Shown piece by piece: positions 50,326-60,586 of a stretch of 64,000 bases of DNA (position 1 is the first letter of the stretch; each line of letters opens with the position of its first letter). A program made the translations under genes and the position numbers. The DNA is from an uncultured Clostridium sp. (GTDB lineage: Bacteria; Bacillota; Clostridia; TANB77; CAG-508). The notes below the pieces were generated by a model that did not search any database, was not told where the DNA came from, and worked only from the letters and a program-made list of their open reading frames with translations. Location: contig USQY01000002.1 of the NCBI GenBank assembly GCA_900557045.1, positions 7,197 through 71,196 of the forward strand. The letters run 5' to 3'.

Positions 50326-51309
50326 GTGACTTATATTTTAAAAAGAAAAATAATATATCATGCGAAAAAATCTTTTAAATGTATAAATTTATTTTTTCTA
50401 TTATTAATAGGTATAATAGCAATAATTTTAACTAAATATAAACCATCATATGCAGTAACAATATCAGGAGAAATTGTTGGATATGTGAAGGATAAAACCG
50501 ATTTTCAAACAAGAATTAACAATGAAATTTTAGCACATACAGGAAATGTTGCATTTGTTACAATAAATCAATTTCCAGAATATAAACTAGAACTTGTAAG
50601 TAGAAAAGAGCAAACTAATGAAGATGAACTTATAAATTCATTAAAACAAAATGCAGAAATAACATATAAGTATTACGCAGTTACTTTTAATAATGAAACT
50701 ATGGGTTATTTAAATACTTTAGAAGAAGCTGAACAGCTTGTTGCTGAAATTAAAGAAGAACATAATGAAAATTTTGATTCAAAAATTGGAATTAGTGAGT
50801 ATTATACAATTAATGTTGATGATGCACATAAAATTGAAGAAACTACAAATATGGTTTTAGCAAAACAGGAAATTGAATCATCAGTAGATAATTATATAGA
50901 TAAAGAGAAAAGAACAGTTAATGGAATTTATTTAGCTACAACACCTATTTCAGGAATAATTACATCAAGATTTGGTAGTATAGAAAATGTACGTTCAGGT
51001 GCACATACAGGTCTAGATATTGCGGCACCAAATGGAACACCAATAATGGCTACAGCAGATGGTGTTGTTACACATGCTTCAATGATGGGAACATATGGTA
51101 ATTTAGTTATAATATCACACGGAAATGGTATAGAAACATATTATGCCCACTGTAGTAAAATTCTAGTTAGTGTAGGTCAACAAGTTTCATCAGGAGAAAA
51201 TATTGCTTTAGTAGGTTCTACTGGTAATTCCACAGGAAATCACTTACATTTAGAAATACGTATTAATGGAAAAGCAGTAAATCCACAAAAATATTTATAT
51301 AGAAATTAA
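50326..51309 (+). CDS. M23-family peptidoglycan endopeptidase
   Basis: 327 residues. A membrane helix (about 20-40), a helical central region, and a C-terminal LytM/M23 domain with the zinc motif SGAHTGLDIAAPNGTPI, then YYAHCSKI and the HLHLEIRING motif. It cuts peptide cross-links in peptidoglycan; it follows an amidase, but has its own promoter. The start is unclear: a GTG at 50326 overlaps the GGAAGGTGA ribosome site, and the only well-spaced codon is ATT at 50335. Confidence 0.88.
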   Translation: MTYILKRKIIYHAKKSFKCINLFFLLLIGIIAIILTKYKPSYAVTISGEIVGYVKDKTDFQTRINNEILAHTGNVAFVTINQFPEYKLELVSRKEQTNEDELINSLKQNAEITYKYYAVTFNNETMGYLNTLEEAEQLVAEIKEEHNENFDSKIGISEYYTINVDDAHKIEETTNMVLAKQEIESSVDNYIDKEKRTVNGIYLATTPISGIITSRFGSIENVRSGAHTGLDIAAPNGTPIMATADGVVTHASMMGTYGNLVIISHGNGIETYYAHCSKILVSVGQQVSSGENIALVGSTGNSTGNHLHLEIRINGKAVNPQKYLYRN

Positions 51310-51747
51310 TAAAATATTTAATTAGCAAATATTAAAATGGAAAAATAATAAAATAGAAAAACAATAAAATAATCAAACAATAGAATAATCAAACATAGAA
51401 TAATAAAATAATCAAGCAATAGAATAATAAAACAATAAAATTATAGATTAGAAAAAGTAAAATTGTAGAATAAAAAATGAAAAATCCAGCTAGATAAAGG
51501 CTGGATTTTTTGAGGTTCTTGAACCTCTTTTTAACTGAAAATAAAAGGGGATGTTTTATTTTTCTTAAGTCAGCAACTGGAGTAATTGTTACTAACTTAT
51601 ATATAATATATCAGTGAATTTTGTCCATTGTGTGAATTATTTGTGATTAATTAATAAAATTATATACATTGGTATATATACAATTTGCACTCTTTTATAA
51701 AATAAACATAATATATAACATATTAAATTATAGAAAGGGTGAACAAA
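51310..51747. terminator. Spacer with AT-rich repeats and tandem terminators before murA
   Basis: Positions 51340-51440 hold irregular repeats of AATAGAATAATCAAACA type. AATCCAGC and GCTGGATT (51483-51508, followed by TTTTT) form one terminator, and GAGGTTC/GAACCTC (51512-51527, followed by TTTTT) a second directly after it. The remaining ~215 nt before murA are AT-rich with no clear promoter. The sequence is not a CRISPR array. Confidence 0.7.
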
Positions 51748-53002
51748 ATGAAATCATACATAATAGAAGGTCGGAAAAAGATTACAAGGTGAAGTAAATA
51801 TATCAGGTTCTAAAAATGCTTCACTACCAATAATTGCTTCTACAATATTGAATTCAGATATAAATAGATTATATAATGTACCTAAAATTCATGATACGCA
51901 AATAACTTTAGAAATTTTGAAGATTTTGGGTTGCAAGATTAAGAAGAATAGTGGTAAAATAGAGATTAATTCAAGGTATATAAACAAAACAGAGATTCCA
52001 GAAAATTTAATGAGGCAAATGAGATCAACAGTTATACTTGCAGGTGCATTATTAGGAAGGTTTAAAAAAGTTACATTTTCGTATCCAGGTGGATGTGAAA
52101 TAGGCTCAAGGCCAATTGATTTACACTTATCTGCATTTAGAAAAATGGGCATACAAGTTGAAGAAACAGCTGGATTTATAAAGTGTAGTTGTGATAAAAT
52201 AACAGCTGCAGATATTAACTTAGATTTTCCAAGTGTGGGAGCAACAGAAAATATAATATTGGCAGCAGTTCTTGCAGATGGGACAACAACAATAAATAAT
52301 TCTGCTATGGAACCAGAAATAATAGATTTGGCAAATTGCCTAAATAAAATGGGCGCTAAAATAAAAGGCGCAGGTACTAATGTAATTAAAATAACAGGTG
52401 TAACAAAATTAAAAGGAACAGGTTATAAAGTAATGCCAGATAGAATTGAAACAGGAACATTTTTATGTGCAGCAGCTATTACAGGGGGAAAAATTAAAGT
52501 TAATAATATTATACCAGAACATGTTGTACCAGTAATACATAAATTGCAAGAGGCTGGATGTGAAATAGAAGTAGAAAAAAATTATATAATATTAGAAGCA
52601 CCTAAAAAACTTAAAGCAATTGAAATAAAAACAATGCCATATCCTGGATTTCCGACAGATATGCAACAGATTTTTGGTGCGGTTCTATGTTTAGCAAAAG
52701 GAACATCTGTTATTATAGAAAATATTTTTGAAAATAGATTTAAATATATAAATGAATTGATAAGAATGGGTGCAAAAATTAAAATTGAAGGAAAAACAGC
52801 GGTAATAACAGGGGTTAGGAAACTCTCAGGAACTACAGTTGAAGGTCATGATTTAAGAGGTGGAGCAGCTTTAATACTTGCAGGACTTGCAGCCAAAGGA
52901 AAAACAAACGTGGAAAATATAGAGTATGTTTTAAGAGGATATGAAAATATAGATAGAAAATTAAATATGTTAGGTGCTAATATTAAAGAAGTAGGTGGTT
53001 AA
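51748..53002 (+). CDS. murA: UDP-GlcNAc 1-carboxyvinyltransferase MurA, read through a +1 frameshift at CGG 51772-51774
   Basis: The ATG at 51748 follows AAAGGGTGAAC and encodes MKSYIIEG before CGG. Skipping the C continues GKRLQGEVNISGSKNASLPI, the classic MurA N-terminus. The joined protein is 417 residues, the normal length. The catalytic cysteine is in GGCEIGSRP. It performs the first committed step of peptidoglycan synthesis. The downstream frame has no usable start upstream of the conserved KNASLP region, so the shift at codon 9 is needed for any active enzyme. Confidence 0.94.
51772..51774 (+). other. CGG +1 frameshift site in murA
   Basis: Codon 9 after GGT is CGG. The C-skip reads GGA, the second Gly of the conserved GG(K). 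The zero frame stops at 51790-51792. Confidence 0.93.
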
Positions 53003-53003
53003 A

Positions 53004-54113
53004 TTGGCTAAAAATGAAAGAAAGAGAACAATGGTGTATTCAAATGTAAGTAAAAAGGCAGATAAAAAATCTGCCTCTAAAAATAATGATATTATAAATT
53101 TAGATAATGAAGTTGTAATAGGATTAACTTGTTTGCCAAAAGAAAAACAAGTAGTTAAAAAGAATACAAAAGGAAAAAAGAAAAAAAATAATAAACTTAA
53201 AGAAAAAGAAAAGGTAGATTATAATTTGTTATTTCGAGAAGATAATAAGAAAGATTATAATAAAAAAAATAAGATTAATAAACAAGAAGAAGGTTCTAAA
53301 AATTTGGAAAAACTTAATGGACAAGCTAAAAATAGTACAAAGACAATAACAATACAACAAAAAATAAAAATACAAAAAAGAAAAGCAATTAAGAAGATGG
53401 CAACTTTTTTCTTATTGTTAATTTTATTAATTGGAGCATTTATATATTTTCTATTATCACCAATATTTAATGTAAAAACAATTGAAGTTATAAATAATAA
53501 ATATATATCATCAGAACAAATAATAAATTTATCAAAAATAAATATAAATGAAAATATGTTTAAATTTTCTAAAAAAGAAGCAAAAAAAAGTATTATATCA
53601 AATGCGTATATAGAGAATGTAGATATAACTAGAAAAGTGTTTTCTAATAAAATACAAATAAATGTTAAAGAAAGAAATGCTACTTTAATGCTTGAATATG
53701 GTAATTCATATGTATATATAAATAACCAAGGTTATATATTAGAAATTTCTCCAATAAAGTTAGATGCACCTATTTTAAAAGGATATGTAACACCTTTGGA
53801 ACAAGTAAAACCAGGTAACAGGTTAAATAAGGATGATTTAGAAAGATTAAAAACAGTTTTAAATATAATAGAAACAGCTAATTCTCAAGAAATATCAAAT
53901 TTAATAACACAAATTGATATACAAAGCAAGAAAGATTATAAATTAATACTTGAAACAGAAGAAAAAGTTGTATATTTGGGAGATTGCTCAGATTTATCCA
54001 CACAAATGTTATATGTAAAAGAGATGCTCGAAAGGGAAAAAGGCGTAGAAGGAGAATTTTTTGTAAATATGGATTTAAATACAAATAACCCCGTATTTAG
54101 AGAAAAAGTATAA
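53004..54113 (+). CDS. ftsQ: Cell division protein FtsQ/DivIB
   Basis: 369 residues from the TTG at 53004 (GGTGG upstream, overlapping the murA end). A long, highly basic Lys/Asn-rich cytoplasmic region (about 1-130) precedes a membrane helix (about 133-155), a POTRA domain (FNVKTIEVINNKYISSEQII) and a FtsQ domain (KIQINVKERNATLMLEYGNSYVYINNQG, in part). It is a divisome scaffold working with FtsL. The murA-ftsQ order is common in Clostridia. Confidence 0.87.
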   Translation: MAKNERKRTMVYSNVSKKADKKSASKNNDIINLDNEVVIGLTCLPKEKQVVKKNTKGKKKKNNKLKEKEKVDYNLLFREDNKKDYNKKNKINKQEEGSKNLEKLNGQAKNSTKTITIQQKIKIQKRKAIKKMATFFLLLILLIGAFIYFLLSPIFNVKTIEVINNKYISSEQIINLSKININENMFKFSKKEAKKSIISNAYIENVDITRKVFSNKIQINVKERNATLMLEYGNSYVYINNQGYILEISPIKLDAPILKGYVTPLEQVKPGNRLNKDDLERLKTVLNIIETANSQEISNLITQIDIQSKKDYKLILETEEKVVYLGDCSDLSTQMLYVKEMLEREKGVEGEFFVNMDLNTNNPVFREKV

Positions 54114-54184
54114 TTTAAGGTTATCTTGTGATAAATGCATTTACAAAGTAGTTATTATTAAAAATGAAGGGAGAAAATTAAGAT

Positions 54185-54910
54185 ATGAAAAGTTGGAAAA
54201 TTGCTTTAACTTTGGGAGCAGTATGTTGTATATTAACCATATCAATTTGTATTCAATTAAAGACAGTTGATGATACTAATTCAACTGTATCACAAACTTT
54301 AACAAGTAATGATTTAAGAGACCAAGTTTTAAAATGGAAAGAAAAATATGATAAAGCTGTAATAGATTTAGCAAATTCTGAAGTGAAACTAGAAAGTATA
54401 AGGTTACAATCTACACAAAATGACGAAAATGCAATATACAAAGAAGAAGAAATAAAATTAGACAATATATTATTAGGACTCACAGAAGTTAAAGGTGATG
54501 GAATAATAATAAATCTTAAAGACAATAATAATGTTTCTTTATCAAATATAGGACCTCTAGATGATATTGAATATTATTTAGTGCATGCAGGAGACCTAGT
54601 AGAAGTAGTAAATGATTTAAGAAATGCAGGTGCTGAGGCAATTTCTATAAATGGACAAAGGATAATTAATTCCACAGCTATATATTGTGCAGGTAATGTT
54701 ATAAAAATTAATGGAGAAAAAATAAGTTCGCCAATAGAAATAAAGGCAATAGGATCACCAGAGTTATTATATGGATCTATTATGAGACCTGCAGGATACA
54801 TTGAATTATTAGAACAGACAGGTGTTATTGTAGATGTAAAAAAGAACACAAATATTATTATTAATAAATATGATGGAGTAATAAATTCACAGTATATAAA
54901 AAGTGAATAA
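54185..54910 (+). CDS. DUF881 membrane protein (first copy)
   Basis: 241 residues. One membrane helix (about 5-25), a coiled coil (about 44-75), then the DUF881 domain with VKGDGIIINLKD, a VVNDLRNAGAEAISINGQRI core and a final hydrophobic region. Found between ftsQ and sbp in Clostridia; role in division suspected but unproven. It is paralogous to the next gene. Confidence 0.85.
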   Translation: MKSWKIALTLGAVCCILTISICIQLKTVDDTNSTVSQTLTSNDLRDQVLKWKEKYDKAVIDLANSEVKLESIRLQSTQNDENAIYKEEEIKLDNILLGLTEVKGDGIIINLKDNNNVSLSNIGPLDDIEYYLVHAGDLVEVVNDLRNAGAEAISINGQRIINSTAIYCAGNVIKINGEKISSPIEIKAIGSPELLYGSIMRPAGYIELLEQTGVIVDVKKNTNIIINKYDGVINSQYIKSE

Positions 54911-54934
54911 ATTTTCAAGAAATGAGGTATTTTA

Positions 54935-55633
54935 ATGGAAAAGGGAAAAGTTGTTATTTCAAGTGTAATTTTTATAATCACTGTAGTTCTAGTATCATTG
55001 ATTTTTATACAATTCAGAACGGTTGAAGAAACTAATATAATGGGTATTGAAAGTATGAGGGAAGATGAATTAAGACAAGAAGTTTTAGATTGGAAAACTA
55101 AATATAGTGAAATAGATGAAAAATTAAAATCTAATAATGAGAAAATAGAAGAATATACTAATATTATTCATAATAATCAAAAATCATCTCAATTATTAGA
55201 TACAGAACTTAAAGAATATAATATGTTAGTTGGAAAAACAAATGTGACAGGTGATGGAGCTATAATAAAACTAACAGATACCGCTGAAATGTCATATACG
55301 GCAAGTAATTTAACATATTTAATAAATGAATTAAAATGTGCAGGGGCAGAAGCAATTTCTATAAATGGGCAAAGAATAATTAATATGACAGATATTGTTT
55401 CTATAAACGGAAAATATATTTTGGTAAACGGGGAAAGAATTGTAAGTCCATATGAAATAAGAGTTATAGGTAATCAAGATAAATTGAATGAAACACTTAA
55501 TTTTGAAAATGAAGGTTTTATTCCATATTACAAAAATAAAGGTTATACAATAGAAATGAATTCACAATCCAATATAAGTATACCCGCATATAATCAACAG
55601 ATTATATTAAAATATATAAAAGAGGAGGAATAG
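54935..55633 (+). CDS. DUF881 membrane protein (second copy)
   Basis: 232 residues with the same plan as its neighbour: membrane helix (about 8-27), coiled coil, then VTGDGAIIKLTD and LKCAGAEAISINGQRI. A tandem duplication of the previous gene, separated by 24 nt. Function unknown. Confidence 0.85.
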   Translation: MEKGKVVISSVIFIITVVLVSLIFIQFRTVEETNIMGIESMREDELRQEVLDWKTKYSEIDEKLKSNNEKIEEYTNIIHNNQKSSQLLDTELKEYNMLVGKTNVTGDGAIIKLTDTAEMSYTASNLTYLINELKCAGAEAISINGQRIINMTDIVSINGKYILVNGERIVSPYEIRVIGNQDKLNETLNFENEGFIPYYKNKGYTIEMNSQSNISIPAYNQQIILKYIKEEE

Positions 55634-55637
55634 TTAT

Positions 55638-56018
55638 ATGATATTTATAGCAATAATTTTAGGATGTATTATAGGTGTTATATTAGGTAATTTTGCACCA
55701 ATAATCTCATATACATATTCAGGATATTTAGCTATTGCAATAATAGCAGCATTAGATTCAGTTTTTGGTGGAGTGGTTTCTTCATTAAGTAAAAAATTTG
55801 ATATGGGTGTATTCCTTTCAGGCTTTTTCGGAAACGCAATTTTAGCAATTTTACTTACATACTTAGGACAAAGATTAAATGTAGATATATATTTAGCAGC
55901 AATATTTGTTTTTGTAAGTAGAATGTTTAATAATTTAGGTATTATACGTAGATATTATTTAGAAAAGTTTAGGTCAAAAAACAGTGTAGAAGGCATGGAA
56001 AAAACAAATAACAAATAG
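55638..56018 (+). CDS. sbp: Small basic protein Sbp (DUF1290)
   Basis: 126 residues and three to four membrane helices, with AALDSVFGGVVSSLSKKFD and a NNLGIIRRYYLEK end. This matches the DUF1290/Sbp family encoded before ftsA in many Firmicutes. It starts 4 nt after the DUF881 stop, so translation is coupled. Role unknown. Confidence 0.85.
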   Translation: MIFIAIILGCIIGVILGNFAPIISYTYSGYLAIAIIAALDSVFGGVVSSLSKKFDMGVFLSGFFGNAILAILLTYLGQRLNVDIYLAAIFVFVSRMFNNLGIIRRYYLEKFRSKNSVEGMEKTNNK

Positions 56019-56118
56019 TGAGAAATAAAAAAGTCTTATAAAAATAGAGAAAATAATACAAAATATAACATTATTACAAAACTATTACGAAAATATTACA
56101 AAAATATAACAAATCCTA

Positions 56119-56147
56119 TTGACTTTTTTTAAGAAATATAATATTCT
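56119..56147 (+). promoter_or_regulatory. Promoter of ftsAZ
   Basis: TTGACT (56119-56124), a 17-nt spacer, TATTCT (56142-56147), about 50 nt before ftsA. Confidence 0.5.
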
Positions 56148-56199
56148 TACTAGGAATTAAACTAGGAACAAAAACGCGTAAAAAATGGAGGAGTTAACT

Positions 56200-57432
56200 T
56201 TGGCTATAGGAGATGTAATTGTTGGAATCGATATAGGCACCTCAAAGGTAAGCCTTATCATTGGAGAAGTTAATAATTTTAATCAAGTAGAAATAATTTG
56301 TAGTACAAATGAAGCTTGCAATGGAATAAAAAAAGGAAAAATAATTAATGAAAATGAAGTAGTGCAAGCAATAACAAAAGTTGTTGAAGATGCAGAAGTT
56401 GACACGAACTTAAAAATAAATTCAGCATATTTAACAATTCATGGAAAATATGTAACAATTGTACAAAATAGTGTTATAAAAGAAGTTAAAGATAAATATT
56501 CAGGAATTACAACAAAAGATGTTTCATCAGCAATAATGCAAGCGAAAGATATAGATATCCCAGAAGGAATGAGCATAATAGATATAGTTGCAGAAAAATT
56601 TGTATTAGATGATGGAAAAACGGTTGCAGACCCAATAGGAAACTTTGGTTCTAAATTTACATTAAAAGCACAAGTAGTTTTGGCAGATAAAGAATATATT
56701 AGACAATTGGTTGGTATATTCAAAAAATGTAATTTAGAAATTGATGGATTAGTACCAATAACATTAGCAGAAAGAAATTTAGTTTTAGATACACATGAAT
56801 TAACTGATAATATTATGATATTAGATGTAGGCGCAGGAAACACTGACATAGGAGTATTTGAAGGCTCAGAATTTATATATACAAATACTATACCATTAGG
56901 TGGAGATAATATAACAAACGACATTGCATTAGTACTTAATATTTCATATGAAGAGGCAGACAAATTAAAAAAACAATATGGTTTAGCGATGAAATCATTT
57001 ATAGATAATGATAATGAAATATTACTAACAACTTGCAAAGATGAACAATCTAGTAGGGTAATAAAAAGTTCAGAATTGATAGAAATAATTGAAGCAAGAA
57101 TTGAAGAAATTTTTACATTAATAAATAAAGACATAACTATGCAAGGAGTAAAATCAAGAATTAATAATGTAATACTAACAGGACAAGGTATTACTAATAT
57201 AAGCAAGAGTGATGTTGTAGGAAAGGTAGTATTAAATATACCTGTAAAAATTTCAACTGGAAGAGGAATAAGTACTGTAAGACCAGGGTATAGAACAGTA
57301 TATGCATTGGTGAGATATATATCATCAAGACAATTTGCAAAGAATGTTTCAAGTAGTATAGATACCAATTCAGAAAAAAGTAGTATATTAAAAGGAATTT
57401 TAGAAAAAGTAAAAGATTATTTCTATTCATAG
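56200..57432 (+). CDS. ftsA: Cell division protein FtsA
   Basis: 410 residues from the TTG at 56200, which sits about 8 nt after TGGAGGAG; the ATG at 56185 overlaps that site. Actin-fold motifs are VGIDIGTSKVSLIIG, MILDVGAGNTDIGVFEG and VILTGQG, with the 1C domain (YLTIHGKYV) between them. It tethers FtsZ to the membrane. The last residues (ILEKVKDYFYS) could form the short amphipathic membrane helix of the family. No CGG site lies in this gene. Confidence 0.93.
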   Translation: MAIGDVIVGIDIGTSKVSLIIGEVNNFNQVEIICSTNEACNGIKKGKIINENEVVQAITKVVEDAEVDTNLKINSAYLTIHGKYVTIVQNSVIKEVKDKYSGITTKDVSSAIMQAKDIDIPEGMSIIDIVAEKFVLDDGKTVADPIGNFGSKFTLKAQVVLADKEYIRQLVGIFKKCNLEIDGLVPITLAERNLVLDTHELTDNIMILDVGAGNTDIGVFEGSEFIYTNTIPLGGDNITNDIALVLNISYEEADKLKKQYGLAMKSFIDNDNEILLTTCKDEQSSRVIKSSELIEIIEARIEEIFTLINKDITMQGVKSRINNVILTGQGITNISKSDVVGKVVLNIPVKISTGRGISTVRPGYRTVYALVRYISSRQFAKNVSSSIDTNSEKSSILKGILEKVKDYFYS

Positions 57433-57511
57433 AATGAGAGATGACTATAAAATAGTCAAAAGGATGTTTTTAATTTTTAAAATATAAATAAAAATAGGGA
57501 GGAAGAACATT

Positions 57512-58643
57512 ATGATAATGGATGGCATGGAAGAAAGTGGACTAATGATAGACGGAACAGCTACTATTAAAGTTATAGGTGTTGGTGGCGGTGGAACAAA
57601 CGCTGTTAACAGAATGGTTGATTCTGGAATAAGAGGTGTAGAATTTGTTGCTGTAAATACAGATAGACAAGCATTATTATTATCAAAAGCAGCATCAAAA
57701 ATTCAAATAGGAGAAAAAATTACAAGAGGATTAGGAGCAGGAGCAAACCCTGATATAGGAGCTCAAGCAGCTGAGGAAAGCAAATCTGAAATAACAGAAG
57801 CATTACGTGGAGCAGATATGGTATTTGTTACAGCACGGAATGGGTGGTGGAACAGGTACAGGTGCAGCACCAATAGTTGCAGCATGTGCAAAAGAAATGG
57901 GAATATTAACAATAGGTGTTGTTACTAAACCATTTACATTTGAAGGTAAAAAAAGATTATCACAAGCTGATAGAGGAATTGAAAGTTTAAAAAGTAAAGT
58001 TGATACATTAGTTGTTATTCCTAATGATAAATTATTACAAGTTATTGATAGAAAAACATCAATAGTAGAAGCTTTCAAAATGGCAGACGATGTTTTAAGA
58101 CAAGGTGTACAAGGTATTTCAGACTTGATCGCAGTACCAGGACTTGTAAACTTAGACTTTGCTGATGTTAAAACAATAATGTTAAATACAGGTATGGCAC
58201 ATATGGGTATAGGAAGAGCATCTGGAGAATCAAGAGCGGAAGAAGCTGCAAAACAAGCAGTTCAAAGCCCAATGTTAGAAACATCAATAGAAGGTGCAAG
58301 AGGAGTTATTATCAATATTACAGGTGGAACTAATTTAGGATTACATGAAGTTAACACAGCAGCTGAATTAGTTCAAAGAAGTGTTGACCCAGAAGCAAAT
58401 ATTATCTTTGGTGCAGTTATAGACGAAACATTAGAAGAAGATATTGTAATTACAGTTATAGCAACAGGTTTTGAAGATGAAGAAAAAGCAAAAATGGGAA
58501 CAATTCCTGTAAATAAAATTGTAGATAAAGCTTGGGAACAAAAAATAAATTCAGTTCCTACACCAGTTGAAAACAATTCAAATCAAGCAAATGATTTAGA
58601 CATACCTTCTTTCTTAAGAAAAAATAAATCAGGAAATAAGTAA
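57512..58643 (+). CDS. ftsZ: Cell division GTPase FtsZ, read through a +1 frameshift at CGG 57836-57838
   Basis: The first frame encodes [15 protein letters not shown] and reaches ADMVFVTA, then CGG. Skipping the C reads [15 protein letters not shown], the tubulin signature loop that contacts GTP, invariant in FtsZ. The rest ([20 protein letters not shown]) and the C-terminal tail [12 protein letters not shown], which binds FtsA and other partners, follow in the second frame. Total 376 residues. The zero-frame product would end at 57928 and lack the GTP site. Start is the ATG after GGGAGGAAG. FtsZ is essential, so the break cannot be a pseudogene. Confidence 0.95.
57836..57838 (+). other. CGG +1 frameshift site in ftsZ
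   Basis: Codon 109 after GCA is CGG. The C-skip reads GGA, the first glycine of GMGGGTGTG. Zero-frame stop at 57926-57928. Confidence 0.95.
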
Positions 58644-58680
58644 TAAGGTCTAATTTAATTACATAGTATAGATATTAAAA

Positions 58681-58718
58681 AGAAATAATCTAATTTTGTA
58701 GATTATTTCTTTTTTTTG
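58681..58718 (+). terminator. Terminator after ftsZ
   Basis: AGAAATAATCTA pairs with TAGATTATTTCT around a 6-nt loop, followed by eight T. Confidence 0.9.
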
Positions 58719-58842
58719 ACTTCACAAACCGACAGTTTTTTTTTATATAACTTGATAGAATGTGCACAGCTGAAATCATAAATCATCATTGTACATATTG
58801 AGGGATGTGTGAAATATCAAGTGAAAATGGAAGGTTTTAAAA

Positions 58843-59775
58843 ATGACAGTTTATTTAGACATTGTTTTTTTAGAAAATGTAATTATGAATTATATAATTA
58901 TTTTTGCTAGTTGTGTAGTTGTTAAAGAAAATGTTAGACATTTAAGATTTTTATTAGCAAGCAGTATAGGCGCTATATATACTATTGTTATGTATTTAAA
59001 CATAATACCAATTTACTCAAATTTTTTTATGAAACTATTATTATCATTTGTTATGATATACATTTCTTTTCTACCCAAAAATTGGAAAAAATTATTAAAA
59101 ATTTTTTTGATATTTTATTTAGTTTCTTTTGTATTTGGTGGTTGTGTTTTTGCATTAATGTATTTTATATCTCCACAATTAGCACTAATAAAAAATGGAG
59201 TGTTTGTAGGAGTATATCCAATAAAAATAGCATTAATTGGTGGATTTATTTCATTTGTAATTATACAAATAAGTTTTAAAATTGTAAAAACAAAATTAAA
59301 CAAAAAAGATATGATATATGAAATTGAAGTAATAATTAATAAAAAAAGTACAAAGGTTAAAGCTTTATTAGATACAGGAAATTTATTAAAAGATCCAATA
59401 ACAGGAATACCGGTTGTAGTTATAGAACATAAAAGTTTGTATTCGGTTATACCAATTCAAATTTTAAATAATATAAGTAAAGTACTAGGAGGTGATACGA
59501 TTGAATTGATTGAAAATAATGAGTTCAATAAAATAATTTCAAGATTTAGAATTATTCCATTTTCCTCGCTTGGAAAACAAAATGGATTATTGTTAGGAAT
59601 AAGGGCAGATTATATAAATATTGCCGTAGATGAAAAAATAGAAAAAGTTAACAATGTGATAATAGGGATATACGATAAATCTTTTACAAAAAATGGAATG
59701 TATTCAGCTATATTTGGGTTAGATATATTTGAAGGAGGTAAATTAAATGAATGTATTGCAAATGTTAAAGTCTAG
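58843..59775 (+). CDS. spoIIGA: Sigma-E processing peptidase SpoIIGA
   Basis: 310 residues. The N-terminal half has five membrane helices, and the C-terminal half is an aspartic-protease-like domain with the active-site motif [12 protein letters not shown]. It cleaves the pro-sequence of sigma-E in the mother cell after a signal from the forespore (SpoIIR). Its end overlaps sigE by 29 nt, the typical spoIIG operon. Confidence 0.93.
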   Translation: MTVYLDIVFLENVIMNYIIIFASCVVVKENVRHLRFLLASSIGAIYTIVMYLNIIPIYSNFFMKLLLSFVMIYISFLPKNWKKLLKIFLIFYLVSFVFGGCVFALMYFISPQLALIKNGVFVGVYPIKIALIGGFISFVIIQISFKIVKTKLNKKDMIYEIEVIINKKSTKVKALLDTGNLLKDPITGIPVVVIEHKSLYSVIPIQILNNISKVLGGDTIELIENNEFNKIISRFRIIPFSSLGKQNGLLLGIRADYINIAVDEKIEKVNNVIIGIYDKSFTKNGMYSAIFGLDIFEGGKLNECIANVKV

Positions 59776-60484
59776 TATAAGTAATATTTATACTAAATAT
59801 ATAAATAATAACGATTTTGAAAATATTTCTATTTTTTATGTAGGAGGAAGTCAAACTCTTCCACCACCGCTGGAACCAGAAGAAGAGGAAAAAGCGTTAA
59901 ATAAACTTAGCCAAGGTGATTTATCAGTAAAACAATTGCTGGTGGAAAGAAATTTGAGATTAGTGGTATATATAGCAAAAAAATTTGAAAATACAGGAAT
60001 AGGAATAGAAGATTTAATTTCTATAGGAACAATAGGATTAATGAAATCTATCAATACATTTAATACAGATAAAAAAATAAAACTTGCAACATATGCTTCA
60101 AGATGTATTGAAAATGAAATACTTATGTTTTTAAGAAGAAACAATAAAATAAAAACAGAAGTTTCAATTGATGAACCATTAAATCAGGATGGAGATGGAA
60201 ATGAGTTATTACTTTCAGATATTTTAGGAACAGATTCGGATGTTACTTCTAGAAGGATAGAAGATGAAGTTGATAAAAAATTATTGCATGCTTCAATAGA
60301 AAAGTTAAATAAACGTGAGAGAAATATTATGGAATTAAGATTTGGATTTGGAAGTTATGATGGAAATGAAAAAACCCAGAAAGAGGTGGCTGATATGTTG
60401 GGAATTTCACAAAGCTATATATCAAGATTAGAGAAAAGAATTATTGATAAAATGAAAAGGGAGATTATAAGTAAAACAGGTTAG
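59747..60484 (+). CDS. sigE: RNA polymerase sigma-E (mother-cell sporulation sigma factor)
   Basis: 245 residues. A pro-sequence of about 25-30 residues precedes the [15 protein letters not shown] region. Region 2 ([35 protein letters not shown]) and region 4 ([22 protein letters not shown]) are intact. It directs early mother-cell gene expression. GAAGGAGGT inside spoIIGA gives the ribosome site, so the two are coupled. No frameshift site here, in contrast to the neighbouring sigG. Confidence 0.95.
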   Translation: MNVLQMLKSSISNIYTKYINNNDFENISIFYVGGSQTLPPPLEPEEEEKALNKLSQGDLSVKQLLVERNLRLVVYIAKKFENTGIGIEDLISIGTIGLMKSINTFNTDKKIKLATYASRCIENEILMFLRRNNKIKTEVSIDEPLNQDGDGNELLLSDILGTDSDVTSRRIEDEVDKKLLHASIEKLNKRERNIMELRFGFGSYDGNEKTQKEVADMLGISQSYISRLEKRIIDKMKREIISKTG

Positions 60485-60486
60485 TG

Positions 60487-60515
60487 TTGCAAACATACAT
60501 AAAATATGTTAAAAT
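60487..60515 (+). promoter_or_regulatory. Promoter upstream of the unrecognised gene
   Basis: TTGCAA (60487-60492), a 17-nt spacer, TAAAAT (60510-60515). The palindromic GTATGTGACATAC follows about 10 nt later and could be an operator. Confidence 0.5.
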
Positions 60516-60586
60516 AGAAAAGTCTGTATGTGACATACGATTTCAATCTGTTAATAAAAAAATTATTTTAGGAGGAAGCAAACATT

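Noticed and set aside
51340..51450. Possible CRISPR array
   Set aside because: The AT-rich units vary in length and sequence and have no constant repeat-spacer structure or nearby cas genes.
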